A stretch of DNA of 56,381 nt from Staphylococcus canis. GTDB taxonomy: Bacteria > Bacillota > Bacilli > Staphylococcales > Staphylococcaceae. The notes under the pieces were generated by a model. That model was not told the DNA's origin and ran no database searches. It worked only from the letters and a program-made list of their open reading frames with translations. Shown here piece after piece: positions 1 to 8,813 of the stretch; position 1 is the stretch's first letter; the number at the start of each line of letters is the position of its first letter. A program made the translations under genes and the position numbers. The stretch covers positions 1 to 56,381 of the forward strand of contig NZ_JABANU010000017.1 of the NCBI RefSeq assembly GCF_016238445.1, written 5' to 3'.

Positions 1-70
1 AACCAAGTTGCCCGCTTTTGTATTCTTGTAATATTTTAAGTTTGAAATCTAAACTATAACTTTTATTCAT
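1..70 (-). CDS. IS3-family transposase OrfA, N-terminal fragment (runs off the window)
   Basis: An ATG at 70-68 (minus) opens a frame reading MNKSYSLDFKLKILQEYKSG and continuing to the window edge. This is the typical start of the helix-turn-helix OrfA protein of IS150-type elements, which binds the element ends and is joined to the DDE integrase OrfB by frameshifting. Only about 23 residues are present, so it cannot be known whether the transposase is intact. The position fits, being immediately inside the terminal inverted repeat. Confidence 0.7.
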   Translation of the reverse strand, partial: MNKSYSLDFKLKILQEYKSGQLG

Positions 71-125
71 AATTAAACACCCCAAAAGTTGAATTTTGTA
101 GGTTCAACTTTTGGGGTGCAGTACA
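1..125 (-). mobile_element. Terminal fragment of an IS3-family (IS150-like) insertion sequence
   Basis: Read on the minus strand, the segment starts with TGTACTGCACCCC (rc of the plus-strand end at 125), which resembles the terminal inverted repeat of the IS150 group. A transposase start codon follows about 55 bases inside. An inverted pair CACCCCAAAAGTTGAA / TTCAACTTTTGGGGTG (about 78-118) lies just within the end. The element runs off the left edge, so only one terminus is visible and target duplication cannot be judged. It sits upstream of glcT. Family assignment rests on the terminus plus the start of OrfA and was not checked against an IS database. Confidence 0.75.
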
Positions 126-306
126 ATTGTGCTTCAACCTTTTTTATTAGGTTTGAAAAAATATTATACAAATGATTGTCTATATATATCATAAAGTAGT
201 ATTATGGATATTATTAATGTCTAAAATCTGGAATACTATCGTTTGTAAGTTGATGTGGCATCATTATCGATTCAATAACTTTAGAAATGATAGAAAGGAA
301 GAGTTT

Positions 307-1158
307 ATGAATTCATATACGATAAAAAAAGTCCTCAACAATAACGTATTAATTTGTGAACATGACAATGCTGAAGTGGTTGTGATTGGTAAAGGTTTAG
401 GGTTTAAAATGAAACCAGGAATGACAATAGATCAACCTGAAACTATAGAAAAAGTTTTTGTATTACAAAATAAATCTGATCAAGACCATTACAAGATGCT
501 GATTGAGCAAACTGATGAGCATATTTTAAGAGTTGTCATTGATTCTGTACAATTAATATTGTCTTACTTTGATTTGAGTAATAAATCATCATTTATTGTT
601 TCTCTAACAGATCATATTATTTTTGCTTTAAAGCGATTAAAGCAGAATCAATTAATTTCCAATCCCTTTTTAAGCGAGACAAAGTATAGTTACCCTGAGG
701 CTTATCAAATTGCAAAAAGAGTAGTGGCACGAATTAATCTTGAATTAAATGTTACATTTCCTGAAGATGAGGTGGGGTTTATTGCGTTGCATATCGCTTC
801 TCAAATTGATGATATACAAATTCAAGATACACAAAAAGCAGCTCAATTAATACAAAATATTATTAAACTTATCGAGAATGATTTAAGTGTTACAGTGTCC
901 ACACAATCTATTCAGTATCAACGTTTTGTGAGACATATCCACTTTCTTTTGCATCGTTTAAGAAAAAATGAGCATTCTTCAATCGATTTGAATTTTGAAA
1001 CTTTATTAAAAGCACAATATCCACTGTGTTACAATATAGCAATTAAAGCGAGTCGAATGATTCAATCTCAAATTGGCTTTTCATTGTATGGTGCAGAAAT
1101 CGCATATCTCACGCTACACATGTATCAGTTATCACTCAGTTCAAAAAAAGATGAATAA
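307..1158 (+). CDS. glcT: BglG/SacY-family transcription antiterminator, GlcT-like
   Basis: A 283-residue protein with an N-terminal CAT RNA-binding domain (about residues 1-60, starting MNSYTIKKVL) and two PTS regulation domains (about 65-170 and 172-283). The PRD histidines normally phosphorylated by PTS proteins are visible at H103 and H162 (PRD1) and H210 and H271 (PRD2). In this family the dimer binds an RAT hairpin in the ptsG leader and prevents termination when glucose is imported. The start at 307 is chosen because the CAT domain begins there after an AAAGGAAGAG ribosome site; the longer frame upstream adds only unrelated residues. It is the first complete gene after the IS end, so insertion could affect its promoter. 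Gene identity rests on family and neighbourhood. Confidence 0.88.
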   Translation: MNSYTIKKVLNNNVLICEHDNAEVVVIGKGLGFKMKPGMTIDQPETIEKVFVLQNKSDQDHYKMLIEQTDEHILRVVIDSVQLILSYFDLSNKSSFIVSLTDHIIFALKRLKQNQLISNPFLSETKYSYPEAYQIAKRVVARINLELNVTFPEDEVGFIALHIASQIDDIQIQDTQKAAQLIQNIIKLIENDLSVTVSTQSIQYQRFVRHIHFLLHRLRKNEHSSIDLNFETLLKAQYPLCYNIAIKASRMIQSQIGFSLYGAEIAYLTLHMYQLSLSSKKDE

Positions 1159-1233
1159 CGTTTAAAAAAAGAAATCTAGGTTAATTATGAAATTAAACTA
1201 TATTTTATTTAGGATAAAAGGTTGGTGATTTTA

Positions 1234-2442
1234 TTGGAAGATAATAAGATGGATACTCAAACTAAAGCCAAAAATTTAGATATACGTGAAAGTCGTTTTA
1301 TGAAATTTTTTGGTGGTAAAGATTTAATTTTTGCGTTATGTGTTTTTATTTTAATTGGTATTGTGATTTTCATATTTGATCGGGTTTCTTACATTTTTCA
1401 GCCGTTTATTATTATATTTAATACCATTGCGGCACCTATAATTATTGCTTTGATTCTATATTATTTATTTAATCCGATTATAAATATTATGGAGCGTTAC
1501 AATATTAGAAGAGTTTGGGGAATCTTAATTCTATTTTTGCTTATTATTGGATTGATTACGTTAGTTGTTAATTTATTAATTCCTGTTGTAACGGTACAAT
1601 TTCAACATCTCTTACATAATTTTCCTAAGTATTTGAATCGCGTAACGAGCTTTTTTAATCGTATTACACATGTGCCATTTTTAGCAGATTATTACACTCA
1701 GGTTGAAAATTCTATACGTGGGTTACAAGATAAGTTGCCTTCCTTTGCAGATACCTTTAGTTCTAAATTAAGAGTATTTGCTGAGACGTTGGTTAACATT
1801 ACTGTTGTAGTTATTACAGTGCCTTTTGTGTTATTTTTTATGCTAAAAGATGGATATCGTTTTAAAGAAGCAACAATTAAAGTAACACCACCTAAGTTTC
1901 GTAGAGATGTTCATGATTTACTAGATAGAATGAGTGAACAAGTAGGGTCTTATATTCAAGGTCAAATTATCGTATCTTTTTGTATAGGTATTTTATTACT
2001 CATTGGTTATTCAATAATTGGGTTAGAATATGCCTTGATTTTAGCTAGCATTGCTGCTGTTACAAGTGTAGTACCTTATCTTGGGCCTACGATTGCGATT
2101 TCACCAGCGATTATCATTGCGTTAACTACATCGCCATTTATGGTAATCAAATTGATTATTGTTTGGACGCTCGTTCAATTTATTGAAGGTCATTTTATTT
2201 CACCTAATGTAATGGGGAAAACCCTTCGCATCCATCCACTTACGATTATCTTCGTATTATTAAGCGCAGGGAATTTACTTGGGGTGATTGGTGTAATACT
2301 TGGTATACCAGCTTACGCTATTTTGAAGGTATTAGTCTCTCATCTCTTTATGTTGTTTAAAAGACGATATAATAAATTTTACTCAGATGAATACGGGTCA
2401 TATGAAGTGACAGATAACAATCCTAATACTAAAGTTATGTAA
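1234..2442 (+). CDS. AI-2E (PerM/TqsA) family membrane permease
   Basis: About 402 residues with a charged N-terminal tail, hydrophobic segments near residues 30-80, 90-120 and 185-205, an amphipathic central domain, and a block of membrane helices from about 235 to 370 containing the family signature around PYLGPTIAISPAI. Such proteins are multi-pass permeases. Members have been linked to AI-2 export, sodium/proton exchange or small-molecule transport, so the substrate is open. A TTG start at 1234 is preferred because GGTGAT lies just upstream; TTG 1222 is too close to AAAGG, and ATG 1250 is another option. The gene stands alone between glcT and a shared terminator with msrA. Confidence 0.78.
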   Translation: MEDNKMDTQTKAKNLDIRESRFMKFFGGKDLIFALCVFILIGIVIFIFDRVSYIFQPFIIIFNTIAAPIIIALILYYLFNPIINIMERYNIRRVWGILILFLLIIGLITLVVNLLIPVVTVQFQHLLHNFPKYLNRVTSFFNRITHVPFLADYYTQVENSIRGLQDKLPSFADTFSSKLRVFAETLVNITVVVITVPFVLFFMLKDGYRFKEATIKVTPPKFRRDVHDLLDRMSEQVGSYIQGQIIVSFCIGILLLIGYSIIGLEYALILASIAAVTSVVPYLGPTIAISPAIIIALTTSPFMVIKLIIVWTLVQFIEGHFISPNVMGKTLRIHPLTIIFVLLSAGNLLGVIGVILGIPAYAILKVLVSHLFMLFKRRYNKFYSDEYGSYEVTDNNPNTKVM

Positions 2443-2482
2443 AGCGTTATACTAATAGCGAGACATTTTATAAAGGTAGATT

Positions 2483-2517
2483 AAAAAGCAACGTGAATGA
2501 TATCGCGTTGCTTTTTT
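2483..2517. terminator. Bidirectional intrinsic terminator between permease gene and msrA
   Basis: Inverted arms AAAAAGCAACG and CGTTGCTTTTT with a short loop have T-runs on both strands, so the hairpin can end the plus-strand permease transcript and the minus-strand msrA transcript. Confidence 0.8.
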
Positions 2518-2540
2518 ATGAGGATTTATGCTAAATGATC

Positions 2541-3077
2541 CTAATGATTTGAGTGTTTTTGATTTAATTTCATTTGTTCAGCATAGTCTTGACGTTCTCT
2601 TTCTTGTTGTTCAAATCGTTCTGGATTTTTTTTATAAAAATCTTGGTGATGTTCCTCGGCTTCAAAAAATTGTGAAGCGGGTAAAATTTTAGTTGCGACA
2701 CCTTTATCGTGATAAATTGTATTTTCAAGAGACTGTATATAGTCTTCAGCGACTTGCTTTTGTTCATCATTTGTATAGAAAATAGCTGTGCGATATTGGC
2801 TACCTCGATCTTGGTATTGACCTTCTGCATCAGTAGGGTCTATGACTGAAAAGAAAATCTCTAATAATTTTTGATATGAAAATAACGCAACATCATATTC
2901 TATTTCAACCGTTTCGTAATGGCCCGTTTTACCAGATTTAACCGCTTCATATGTCGGATTATCGACATGACCACCCATATATCCTGAAATGACGCCCTCA
3001 ATGCCGTCGAATTGATCGAATGGTTTGGTCATACACCAAAAACATCCCCCTGCAAAATATGCTTTATTGATATTCAT
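2541..3077 (-). CDS. msrA: Peptide methionine sulfoxide reductase A (first copy)
   Basis: A 178-residue MsrA. The active-site motif GCFWC is at residues 11-15, with nucleophile C12 and C15 close by; the substrate-pocket region includes a GYMGGH stretch and the usual EEHHQDFY segment near residue 140. MsrA reduces the S-epimer of methionine sulfoxide in the cytosol using thioredoxin. No C-terminal cysteine pair is present, so recycling must use C15 or an external thiol. It is transcribed divergently from msrR and separately from the second msrA next to msrB near 43 kb. An AAGGGTG ribosome site precedes the ATG. Functional split between the two copies is unknown. Confidence 0.92.
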   Translation of the reverse strand: MNINKAYFAGGCFWCMTKPFDQFDGIEGVISGYMGGHVDNPTYEAVKSGKTGHYETVEIEYDVALFSYQKLLEIFFSVIDPTDAEGQYQDRGSQYRTAIFYTNDEQKQVAEDYIQSLENTIYHDKGVATKILPASQFFEAEEHHQDFYKKNPERFEQQERERQDYAEQMKLNQKHSNH

Positions 3078-3213
3078 CAGAACACCCTTTCTCCTAAGAC
3101 ATTAGTCCTATTCTTTGAGTTATCACTTGATTTTCAAAAAAATTTTATATAATGTTAATATGTATTTATTATATTACATAGATACCCAATTTTGAAGATA
3201 TAAGGTTGATAAG

Positions 3214-4215
3214 ATGACAGAAAATAATTTTAAAACGAGAAGTAAAACTACAACACATAACACTATGAAACGCCGTAAAAAACGAAAATTACGTAAATTT
3301 CCTATAATAATTTTGATTGTTCTTCTATTAATAGGACTAACTGTAATATATAGTATTTCAAGTTACCAGTCTGGGTTAAAAGTTGCGAAAGAGAGTAACC
3401 AAGCTCCAAAGCTCTATAAATTTAATGGAGCTGTACATAATGATGGGAAGGCTACTGTACTCATTTTAGGTGCAGATAGAGAAGATGGTGGCGTATCTCG
3501 TACCGATTCTATCATGGTTGCGCAGTATGATTACATACATAAAGATATGAAGGTCATTTCTGTAATGCGTGATATATACGCTGATATTCCTGGGTATAAT
3601 AGTTATAAAATTAATTCTGCTTTCTCGCTTGGTGGACCTGAACTATTAAGAAAAACGTTAAAGTCAAATTTAGGCATTGAACCTGAATACTATGCTATTT
3701 TAGACTTTAAAGGTTTTGAAGCAATGATTGATGAATTAGCCCCAGAAGGTGTACCTATCAATGTTGAAAAAGACATGTCTGAAAAAATAGGCGTATCCCT
3801 AAAAAAGGGAAATCATCGCTTAAATGGTAAAGAACTTTTAGGTTATGCACGTTTTAGAAACGATGAGGAAGGAGACTTTGGACGTGTTAGACGACAACAG
3901 CAAGTTATTTCAGCATTAAAACAAGAATTTGCAAGTCCTTCATCGATTTTTAAAGCACCTAAATTGGCTGGTATTATGCGAGGGTTTGTGAGCACAAATA
4001 TGCCAGATTCTGCAATTTATCAAACAGGCTTAAACTTTTTAGTTCGTGGAGACAAAGATATTAAGACTTTAAGTGTGCCAGTAAAGGGCAGTTATGAAGA
4101 TATTACTACAAATGACGGAGCATCTGCGTTAGGCATTGATAAAGAAGTGAACAAAAAGAAAATTCATGAATTTTTAAATACTAAGCAAAAAGATAAGCCG
4201 AATGTACAACAATAA
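3214..4215 (+). CDS. msrR: LytR-CpsA-Psr (LCP) family protein MsrR, wall teichoic acid ligase type
   Basis: A 333-residue membrane protein: a very basic cytosolic tail (residues 1-32), one transmembrane helix (about 33-50), then an extracellular LCP domain (about 80-240). The domain contains [21 protein letters not shown] and YARFRND blocks whose Arg/Asp residues bind polyprenyl pyrophosphate. LCP enzymes move teichoic acid or capsule chains from undecaprenyl carriers to peptidoglycan. MsrR is one of three LCP paralogues in S. aureus and influences methicillin and teicoplanin susceptibility. The start follows AAGGTTGATAAG. The gene sits divergent to msrA, matching the staphylococcal order, which supports msrR over the sibling genes sa0908/lcpB and lcpC. 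Confidence 0.88.
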   Translation: MTENNFKTRSKTTTHNTMKRRKKRKLRKFPIIILIVLLLIGLTVIYSISSYQSGLKVAKESNQAPKLYKFNGAVHNDGKATVLILGADREDGGVSRTDSIMVAQYDYIHKDMKVISVMRDIYADIPGYNSYKINSAFSLGGPELLRKTLKSNLGIEPEYYAILDFKGFEAMIDELAPEGVPINVEKDMSEKIGVSLKKGNHRLNGKELLGYARFRNDEEGDFGRVRRQQQVISALKQEFASPSSIFKAPKLAGIMRGFVSTNMPDSAIYQTGLNFLVRGDKDIKTLSVPVKGSYEDITTNDGASALGIDKEVNKKKIHEFLNTKQKDKPNVQQ

Positions 4216-4279
4216 TAAGTATCAAATAAAGTAGTATTTGTTTGATGCGAATCATTAACCAACAAATGGAGGGTGTATT

Positions 4280-4687
4280 ATGGGATTTGAAAATATTATA
4301 ACGTCGTTAGGTATTAATGGCATGAAAGTATTTATAAGACTTGATCAAAAATCTTATCACGTTACAGATGAAATTACTGGAAGTGTGATTTTAAAAGCGG
4401 GTCAGAGTAGCCAAGAAGTGACGCATATCGCTTTAAGAGTGATTGAAAAATATGAAAATGATGATGAAACAAGTGAGTTTTCACATCTCGAAAATGATTT
4501 AGATCAATTTTTGATTGAAGATACATTTACAATCGAAGTTGATGAAGAAAAAACAATTCCTTTTAAGTTTAAGCCAGAAAACTTAAATTTTAAATCTAAA
4601 GAGAGTCATGTGTATTTAAATACGCATGTATATATTGACTTAGGCATAGATGAGGAAACAGAAGCGGTTATTCCGTATCATCGATAA
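4280..4687 (+). CDS. Short Spo0M-like (arrestin-fold) protein, single domain
   Basis: A 135-residue protein resembling the N-terminal half of Bacillus Spo0M: MIKxxG-like start region, then alternating beta strands typical of an arrestin N domain (LDQKSYHVTDEITGSVILKAG, FTIEVDEEKTIPFKF), ending at VYIDLGIDEE. Full Spo0M proteins are about 250 residues with two arrestin domains; here the stop falls where the second domain would begin, and no continuation is seen downstream. A good ribosome site (GGAGGGTGTATT) and a downstream terminator suggest the short gene is expressed. Staphylococci do not sporulate, so the role is unknown; Spo0M has been tied to cell division/cytoskeleton in bacilli. Confidence 0.65.
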   Translation: MGFENIITSLGINGMKVFIRLDQKSYHVTDEITGSVILKAGQSSQEVTHIALRVIEKYENDDETSEFSHLENDLDQFLIEDTFTIEVDEEKTIPFKFKPENLNFKSKESHVYLNTHVYIDLGIDEETEAVIPYHR

Positions 4688-4704
4688 TGTTCAAGTATTA
4701 AGTA

Positions 4705-4735
4705 AGAGAGGTACTCATGTACTTCTCTTTTTTTG
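4705..4735 (+). terminator. Intrinsic terminator after the Spo0M-like gene
   Basis: AGAGAGGTAC and GTACTTCTCT form a stem with a TCAT loop followed by seven T residues on the plus strand. Confidence 0.8.
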
Positions 4736-4768
4736 TGTAGCTAAAAGAACATATATTCTTAAAAAGAG

Positions 4769-4797
4769 TTGAAAACAGAACAGGTGTTCTATATAAT
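4769..4797 (+). promoter_or_regulatory. Sigma-A promoter with LexA (SOS) box in the spacer, for the Y-family polymerase
   Basis: A -35 TTGAAA (4769-4774) and a perfect -10 TATAAT (4792-4797) are 17 bases apart. The spacer carries GAACAGGTGTTC (4778-4789), which fits the Gram-positive LexA operator pattern GAAC-N4-GTTC. LexA binding here would block RNA polymerase directly. A weaker copy, GAACATATATTC at 4747-4758, lies just upstream. This makes damage-induced expression of the downstream polymerase very likely. Confidence 0.85.
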
Positions 4798-4825
4798 AAA
4801 AGTACAACTTTTTGGGGGAGATTAG

Positions 4826-6088
4826 ATGTATGATTATCATTTATTAGAAGATAGAGATATTTTATGTGTTGATCAAAAAAGTTTCTTTGCAAGTGTATCA
4901 TGCATAGATAAAGGATTAGATCCAATGACTACAAAGCTTGCAGTGGTTGCTGATACAAAAAGACAAGGATCAGTTGTTCTTGCAGCAACACCACCTTTAA
5001 AAGCAATCGGTATTAAAACAGGATCTCGATTATTTGAAATACCACATCGTAATGATATTTATATTATTAATCCAAGTATGCGCAGATATTTAGAAGTATC
5101 ATTGAAAATTTCAGAAATTACATTACGTTATGTGCCACCAGAAGACCTTCACCAATACAGTATTGATGAGTTTTTTATTGATGTGACGCATACATATTAC
5201 CGTTTTAATACAACATTGCATTCTTTTTGTGAACGCTTGAATAAAGAGATATTAGAAGAGACGGGAATACGATGTGCAATTGGAATAGGGTCTAATATGT
5301 TGCTGAGCAAGGTTGCACTAGATATTGAAGCTAAACATCAGCCTAATTTGATTGCAGAGTGGCGTTATAAGGATGTACCGACTAAAGTTTGGCCTATTCA
5401 GCCACTATCTAAATTTTGGGGAATTAATCGTAAAACCGAGCAAAAATTGAATCGACGAGGAATTTTTAGTATTGGACAACTTGCTAAGTACCCCCATTAC
5501 TTATTAAAAAGAGATTTTGGTATTATTGGTGTTGATTTACATTTACATGCAAATGGTATTGATCATAGTCGAATTAATGAACATTATCAAACACATACAC
5601 CTTCTCTTTCTAAAAGTCAAATTCTAATGCGTGACTATACATACAAGGATTGTAAGGTAGTTATGCAAGAATTAATTGAAGATGTAACGAGTCGTTTAAG
5701 GGAAAAGGAACAGCTTGCTAAAACAATTGCATTTACGTTTGGTTATAAAGACGGTACAACAGTAAGTAAGCAATACACTTTAGACAGTGGGACGAATTTG
5801 GATAAAGATGTGTTTAATGTCATCGAACGATGGGCGGATAAGCTGTGTGATCATCATGCACTTTATCGGACGTTAAGCGTATCGTTATCACAATTCACAT
5901 CAGAAGATCAGCATCAACTTAATCTATTTGTTGATGAATATCAACGTCAACGCGAGGAAGCACTTGCGAAAACTATTGACACGTTGAAAAGAAGATACGG
6001 AAAAGGGATTGTGTCAAAAGCGATTTCTTATACTGAAGCGGGAACGAAGCATGGACGTTTAGGACTTATGGCAGGGCATAAAATGTAA
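4826..6088 (+). CDS. Y-family (UmuC/UvrX type) translesion DNA polymerase
   Basis: A 420-residue Y-family polymerase. The first catalytic aspartate lies in DILCVDQKSFFASV (about residue 14) and the second acidic pair in YSIDEFFIDVTHTYY (about 112-117), followed by a helix-hairpin-helix region near 190-225 and a little-finger domain near 245-365. These enzymes copy damaged DNA with low fidelity. The serine in QKSFFAS at the steric-gate neighbourhood and the length match UvrX/YqjW rather than DinB. The start follows a strong GGGGGAGA site. The promoter holds a LexA box, so expression should be part of the SOS response. The gene stands alone between two terminator-like hairpins. Confidence 0.88.
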   Translation: MYDYHLLEDRDILCVDQKSFFASVSCIDKGLDPMTTKLAVVADTKRQGSVVLAATPPLKAIGIKTGSRLFEIPHRNDIYIINPSMRRYLEVSLKISEITLRYVPPEDLHQYSIDEFFIDVTHTYYRFNTTLHSFCERLNKEILEETGIRCAIGIGSNMLLSKVALDIEAKHQPNLIAEWRYKDVPTKVWPIQPLSKFWGINRKTEQKLNRRGIFSIGQLAKYPHYLLKRDFGIIGVDLHLHANGIDHSRINEHYQTHTPSLSKSQILMRDYTYKDCKVVMQELIEDVTSRLREKEQLAKTIAFTFGYKDGTTVSKQYTLDSGTNLDKDVFNVIERWADKLCDHHALYRTLSVSLSQFTSEDQHQLNLFVDEYQRQREEALAKTIDTLKRRYGKGIVSKAISYTEAGTKHGRLGLMAGHKM

Positions 6089-6115
6089 TTTCAGAGTTCA
6101 TCATGGGAGAAGATA

Positions 6116-6158
6116 GGGACATTAAGTTGAGACTGAGAATGTGAGTTGATAATGTCCC
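6116..6158. repeat. Inverted repeat between the polymerase gene and tyrA
   Basis: GGGACATTA (6116-6124) and TAATGTCCC (6150-6158) enclose a loop containing GTTGAGACTGAG, similar in flavour to the GGGACA/GTTGAGACA sequences at 31929-31980 and 56262-56275. It may end converging transcripts, but it lacks a clear T-run on either strand. Confidence 0.45.
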
Positions 6159-6173
6159 GTCCTAAGATAAATA

Positions 6174-7265
6174 CTATGGGAGATACGTATTGAAGTCAGA
6201 GAGTGCTACAATTGCTTTTTCGCGATCTGAAGCGGATTTAAAACTAATCACTAAAGCACCATAGATATCTTCACGAATTTCTAAAATTTTTAAATTACTA
6301 ATTGAAATACGGTGATTACTAAGGATTGTGGTAATTGTTGAAATCATACCCGCTTCATCAGGAATATCTACATATAAATCAAATGTACTTAATACAGCAC
6401 CTTGACGATTCATAGGTAAATCATCACGATAGTCTTTAGCCTCTTTAAATAAGTTGAAAACCTGAGAATGTTGATCTGATTCTAAAGCATCAATTGTTAG
6501 CGCGATTTGCTGTTGTAGTTCTTCTAATACGTTAATAATATGCGTTTTATTTTCAAATGAGATATCTTTCCACATATCCGGACTGCTACTAGCGATACGT
6601 GTAATATCTCGAAAGCCACCAGCAGATAATGTTTTAATCAACGCGTTATGATTATTATGTTTTGCATTCAATTGAACGAGATGAGAAGCTAGAATATGTG
6701 GTACATGACTAACGATACTTGTAATGAAATCATGTTCATCTGCTGTTAAATTAATAAATTTAGCCTGAGTACAACTTAATAATTGTAATATTCTTTCGTA
6801 GGCAGGGCGATTTTCAGGTAATTGATACACTAAAATATAATAGGCATTTTCAAATAAGTGTTTTTTTGAGTTAAGCACGCCTGACTTATGACTCCCCGCC
6901 ATAGGGTGACCACCAATTAAATGGATATTGTGATCTAGAAGAGCGGATTCAAATTTTTGTATCGATAATTTAGTACTTCCAGTGTCGGTAATAATAACAC
7001 CTGGTTTAGTTTTTAATGTATGAATGTTTTCTAAATACTTAATAGTCGTTTGGACCGGTGTTGCGTAAATAATAATATCTGCATCTACAACACCATCTTC
7101 ATAGTTTTGGATAGCCTTATCTATAATTCCGATAGAGCCCGCACGTTCTAACTGATTAGGGTTTGCATCAAATGCGGCAATTGTAACATCTTTATGATAA
7201 TACTTTAAGTTACTTGCAAGACTACCGCCTATCAAACCTAAACCGACAATAAAAATATTTTGCAT
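6174..7265 (-). CDS. tyrA: Prephenate dehydrogenase with C-terminal ACT domain
   Basis: A 363-residue enzyme that oxidatively decarboxylates prephenate to 4-hydroxyphenylpyruvate for tyrosine synthesis. The NAD-binding signature VGLGLIGGS starts at residue 5; the substrate region includes GGHPMAGSHKSG (about 128-139); a C-terminal ACT domain (about 290-360, beginning near STFDLYVDIPDEAG) suggests feedback by tyrosine. The start at 7265 is supported by a GGTGATGGTATT ribosome site and by the Rossmann fold beginning at once; the longer reading adds about 31 atypical residues. It is divergent from femA. In S. aureus, as I recall, trpEGDCFBA lies between tyrA and femA; here there are only 263 bases. 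Confidence 0.9.
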   Translation of the reverse strand: MQNIFIVGLGLIGGSLASNLKYYHKDVTIAAFDANPNQLERAGSIGIIDKAIQNYEDGVVDADIIIYATPVQTTIKYLENIHTLKTKPGVIITDTGSTKLSIQKFESALLDHNIHLIGGHPMAGSHKSGVLNSKKHLFENAYYILVYQLPENRPAYERILQLLSCTQAKFINLTADEHDFITSIVSHVPHILASHLVQLNAKHNNHNALIKTLSAGGFRDITRIASSSPDMWKDISFENKTHIINVLEELQQQIALTIDALESDQHSQVFNLFKEAKDYRDDLPMNRQGAVLSTFDLYVDIPDEAGMISTITTILSNHRISISNLKILEIREDIYGALVISFKSASDREKAIVALSDFNTYLP

Positions 7266-7414
7266 AATACCATCACCAATTATTTTAATTTTCAGATATA
7301 TTAACATTTTAAAGCGGTAAAATGCAAGTGCTAAAGTACAAATATTGAAAACAAACAAGCTAAAATACTCTTGAACTTTTTAACTATAAATAAATACATA
7401 CAATACTATAAATG

Positions 7415-7423
7415 TGATATAAT
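7415..7423 (+). promoter_or_regulatory. Likely extended -10 promoter of femAB
   Basis: TGATATAAT is an extended -10 element about 100 bases upstream of the femA start. No convincing -35 is seen at 17 bases, which is acceptable for extended -10 promoters. The long leader between here and 7529 has no obvious riboswitch fold. Confidence 0.5.
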
Positions 7424-7528
7424 CGACTATCATCATATTGGCTTAATTAAAATGAATACGTTAAAATATAATAGGGTATACAAAGCTATTACATGTAAAG
7501 ATATAACAATGAAGTAGGAGTAATAAAT

Positions 7529-8791
7529 ATGAAATTTACAAATTTGACTACAGCTGAATTTGGTGCATTTACAGACCAAATGCCATATAGTCATTTCACT
7601 CAAATGATTGGAAACTATGAGTTGAAAGTTTCTGAAGGTACAGAAACACACTTAGTAGGGATTAAAGATAAAGATAATAATGTACTTGCAGCGTGTTTAT
7701 TAACAGCTGTTCCAGTAATGAAAGTATTTAAATACTTTTATTCTAATCGTGGACCGGTTATTGATTTTGAAAATAAGGAACTTGTACATTTCTTTTTTAA
7801 TGAATTAGCAAAATACATAAAAAAATATAATGCATTATATTTACGTATTGATCCTTATTTACCTTTACAAAAGCGCAATCATGACGGAGAGATTATTGAA
7901 ACATATGATAATGAATGGGTTTTTGATAAATTTAAAGCGTTAGGCTACGAACATGAAGGATTTACAATCGGTTTCGACCCAGTACGTCAAATTAGATTTC
8001 ATTCGGTATTAGACTTAAAAGATAAAACAGCTAAAGATGTTTTGAATCAGATGGACAGTTTAAGAAAGCGTAACACTAAAAAAGTTCGAAAAAATGGCGT
8101 TAAGGTTCGTTTCTTAGGTGAAGATGAGCTTTATATTTTCCGTCAATTTATGCAAGATACAACAGAAACTAAAGATTTTGTCGATAGAGAAGACGATTTT
8201 TATTATAATCGTTTGAAATATTATAAAGATCGCGTACTTGTACCACTTGCGTATATCAACTTTCCAGAATATATTGAAGAGCTAAATTCAGAAGGGCAAC
8301 AGTTGCAAAAAGAAATTGATAAAGCAGAAAAAGACATTGAGAAACGTCCAGATAATAAAAAAGCACATAATAAAAAACAAAATTTAACACAACAATTAGA
8401 AGCGAACCATGAAAAAGTACGTGAAGCACAACAACTACAAGAAAAGCATGGTGATGAATTGCCTATATCTGCAGGTTTCTTTATTATCAATCCTTTTGAA
8501 GTTGTATATTATGCTGGTGGCACAGCAAATGAATTCCGTCATTTTGCAGGAAGTTATGCTATTCAATGGGAAATGATTCAATACGCCATTGATCATAAGA
8601 TACCGAGATATAATTTTTATGGTGTAAGTGGAGATTTTTCAGAAAACGCAGAGGATGCAGGCGTCATCAAGTTTAAAAAAGGATACAATGCAGATGTTAT
8701 TGAGTATGTCGGTGACTTTGTAAAGCCAATTAATAAACCAGCTTACACCGTTTATTCAATATTAAAACAACTGAAGAAGCGTTTTAACTAA
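7529..8791 (+). CDS. femA: FemA, glycyltransferase adding Gly2-Gly3 of the peptidoglycan bridge
   Basis: A 420-residue Fem transferase with near-continuous similarity to S. aureus FemA as I recall it (start [28 protein letters not shown] block, end near [15 protein letters not shown]). It has two GNAT-like halves and a coiled-coil helical arm at about residues 245-305, rich in E/K/Q. FemA uses glycyl-tRNA on lipid II at the cytosolic membrane face to add glycines 2 and 3 of the interpeptide bridge, and is required for full methicillin resistance. It is 22 bases upstream of femB, forming the femAB operon. The start has a moderate GTAGGAGT ribosome site. Confidence 0.96.
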   Translation: MKFTNLTTAEFGAFTDQMPYSHFTQMIGNYELKVSEGTETHLVGIKDKDNNVLAACLLTAVPVMKVFKYFYSNRGPVIDFENKELVHFFFNELAKYIKKYNALYLRIDPYLPLQKRNHDGEIIETYDNEWVFDKFKALGYEHEGFTIGFDPVRQIRFHSVLDLKDKTAKDVLNQMDSLRKRNTKKVRKNGVKVRFLGEDELYIFRQFMQDTTETKDFVDREDDFYYNRLKYYKDRVLVPLAYINFPEYIEELNSEGQQLQKEIDKAEKDIEKRPDNKKAHNKKQNLTQQLEANHEKVREAQQLQEKHGDELPISAGFFIINPFEVVYYAGGTANEFRHFAGSYAIQWEMIQYAIDHKIPRYNFYGVSGDFSENAEDAGVIKFKKGYNADVIEYVGDFVKPINKPAYTVYSILKQLKKRFN

Positions 8792-8813
8792 GCAAAGAAA
8801 GGGATTTAATGCT

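Noticed and set aside
172..306. Upstream extension of the glcT frame
   Set aside because: No ribosome site; the CAT domain begins at 307 after AAAGGAAGAG.
7266..7528. Trp leader or T-box before femA/tyrA
   Set aside because: No specifier-loop or T-box consensus AGGGTGG-like block and no run of Trp codons.
8221..8490. Minus-strand ORF inside femA
   Set aside because: Cysteine/serine-rich shadow of the coiled-coil coding region of femA.
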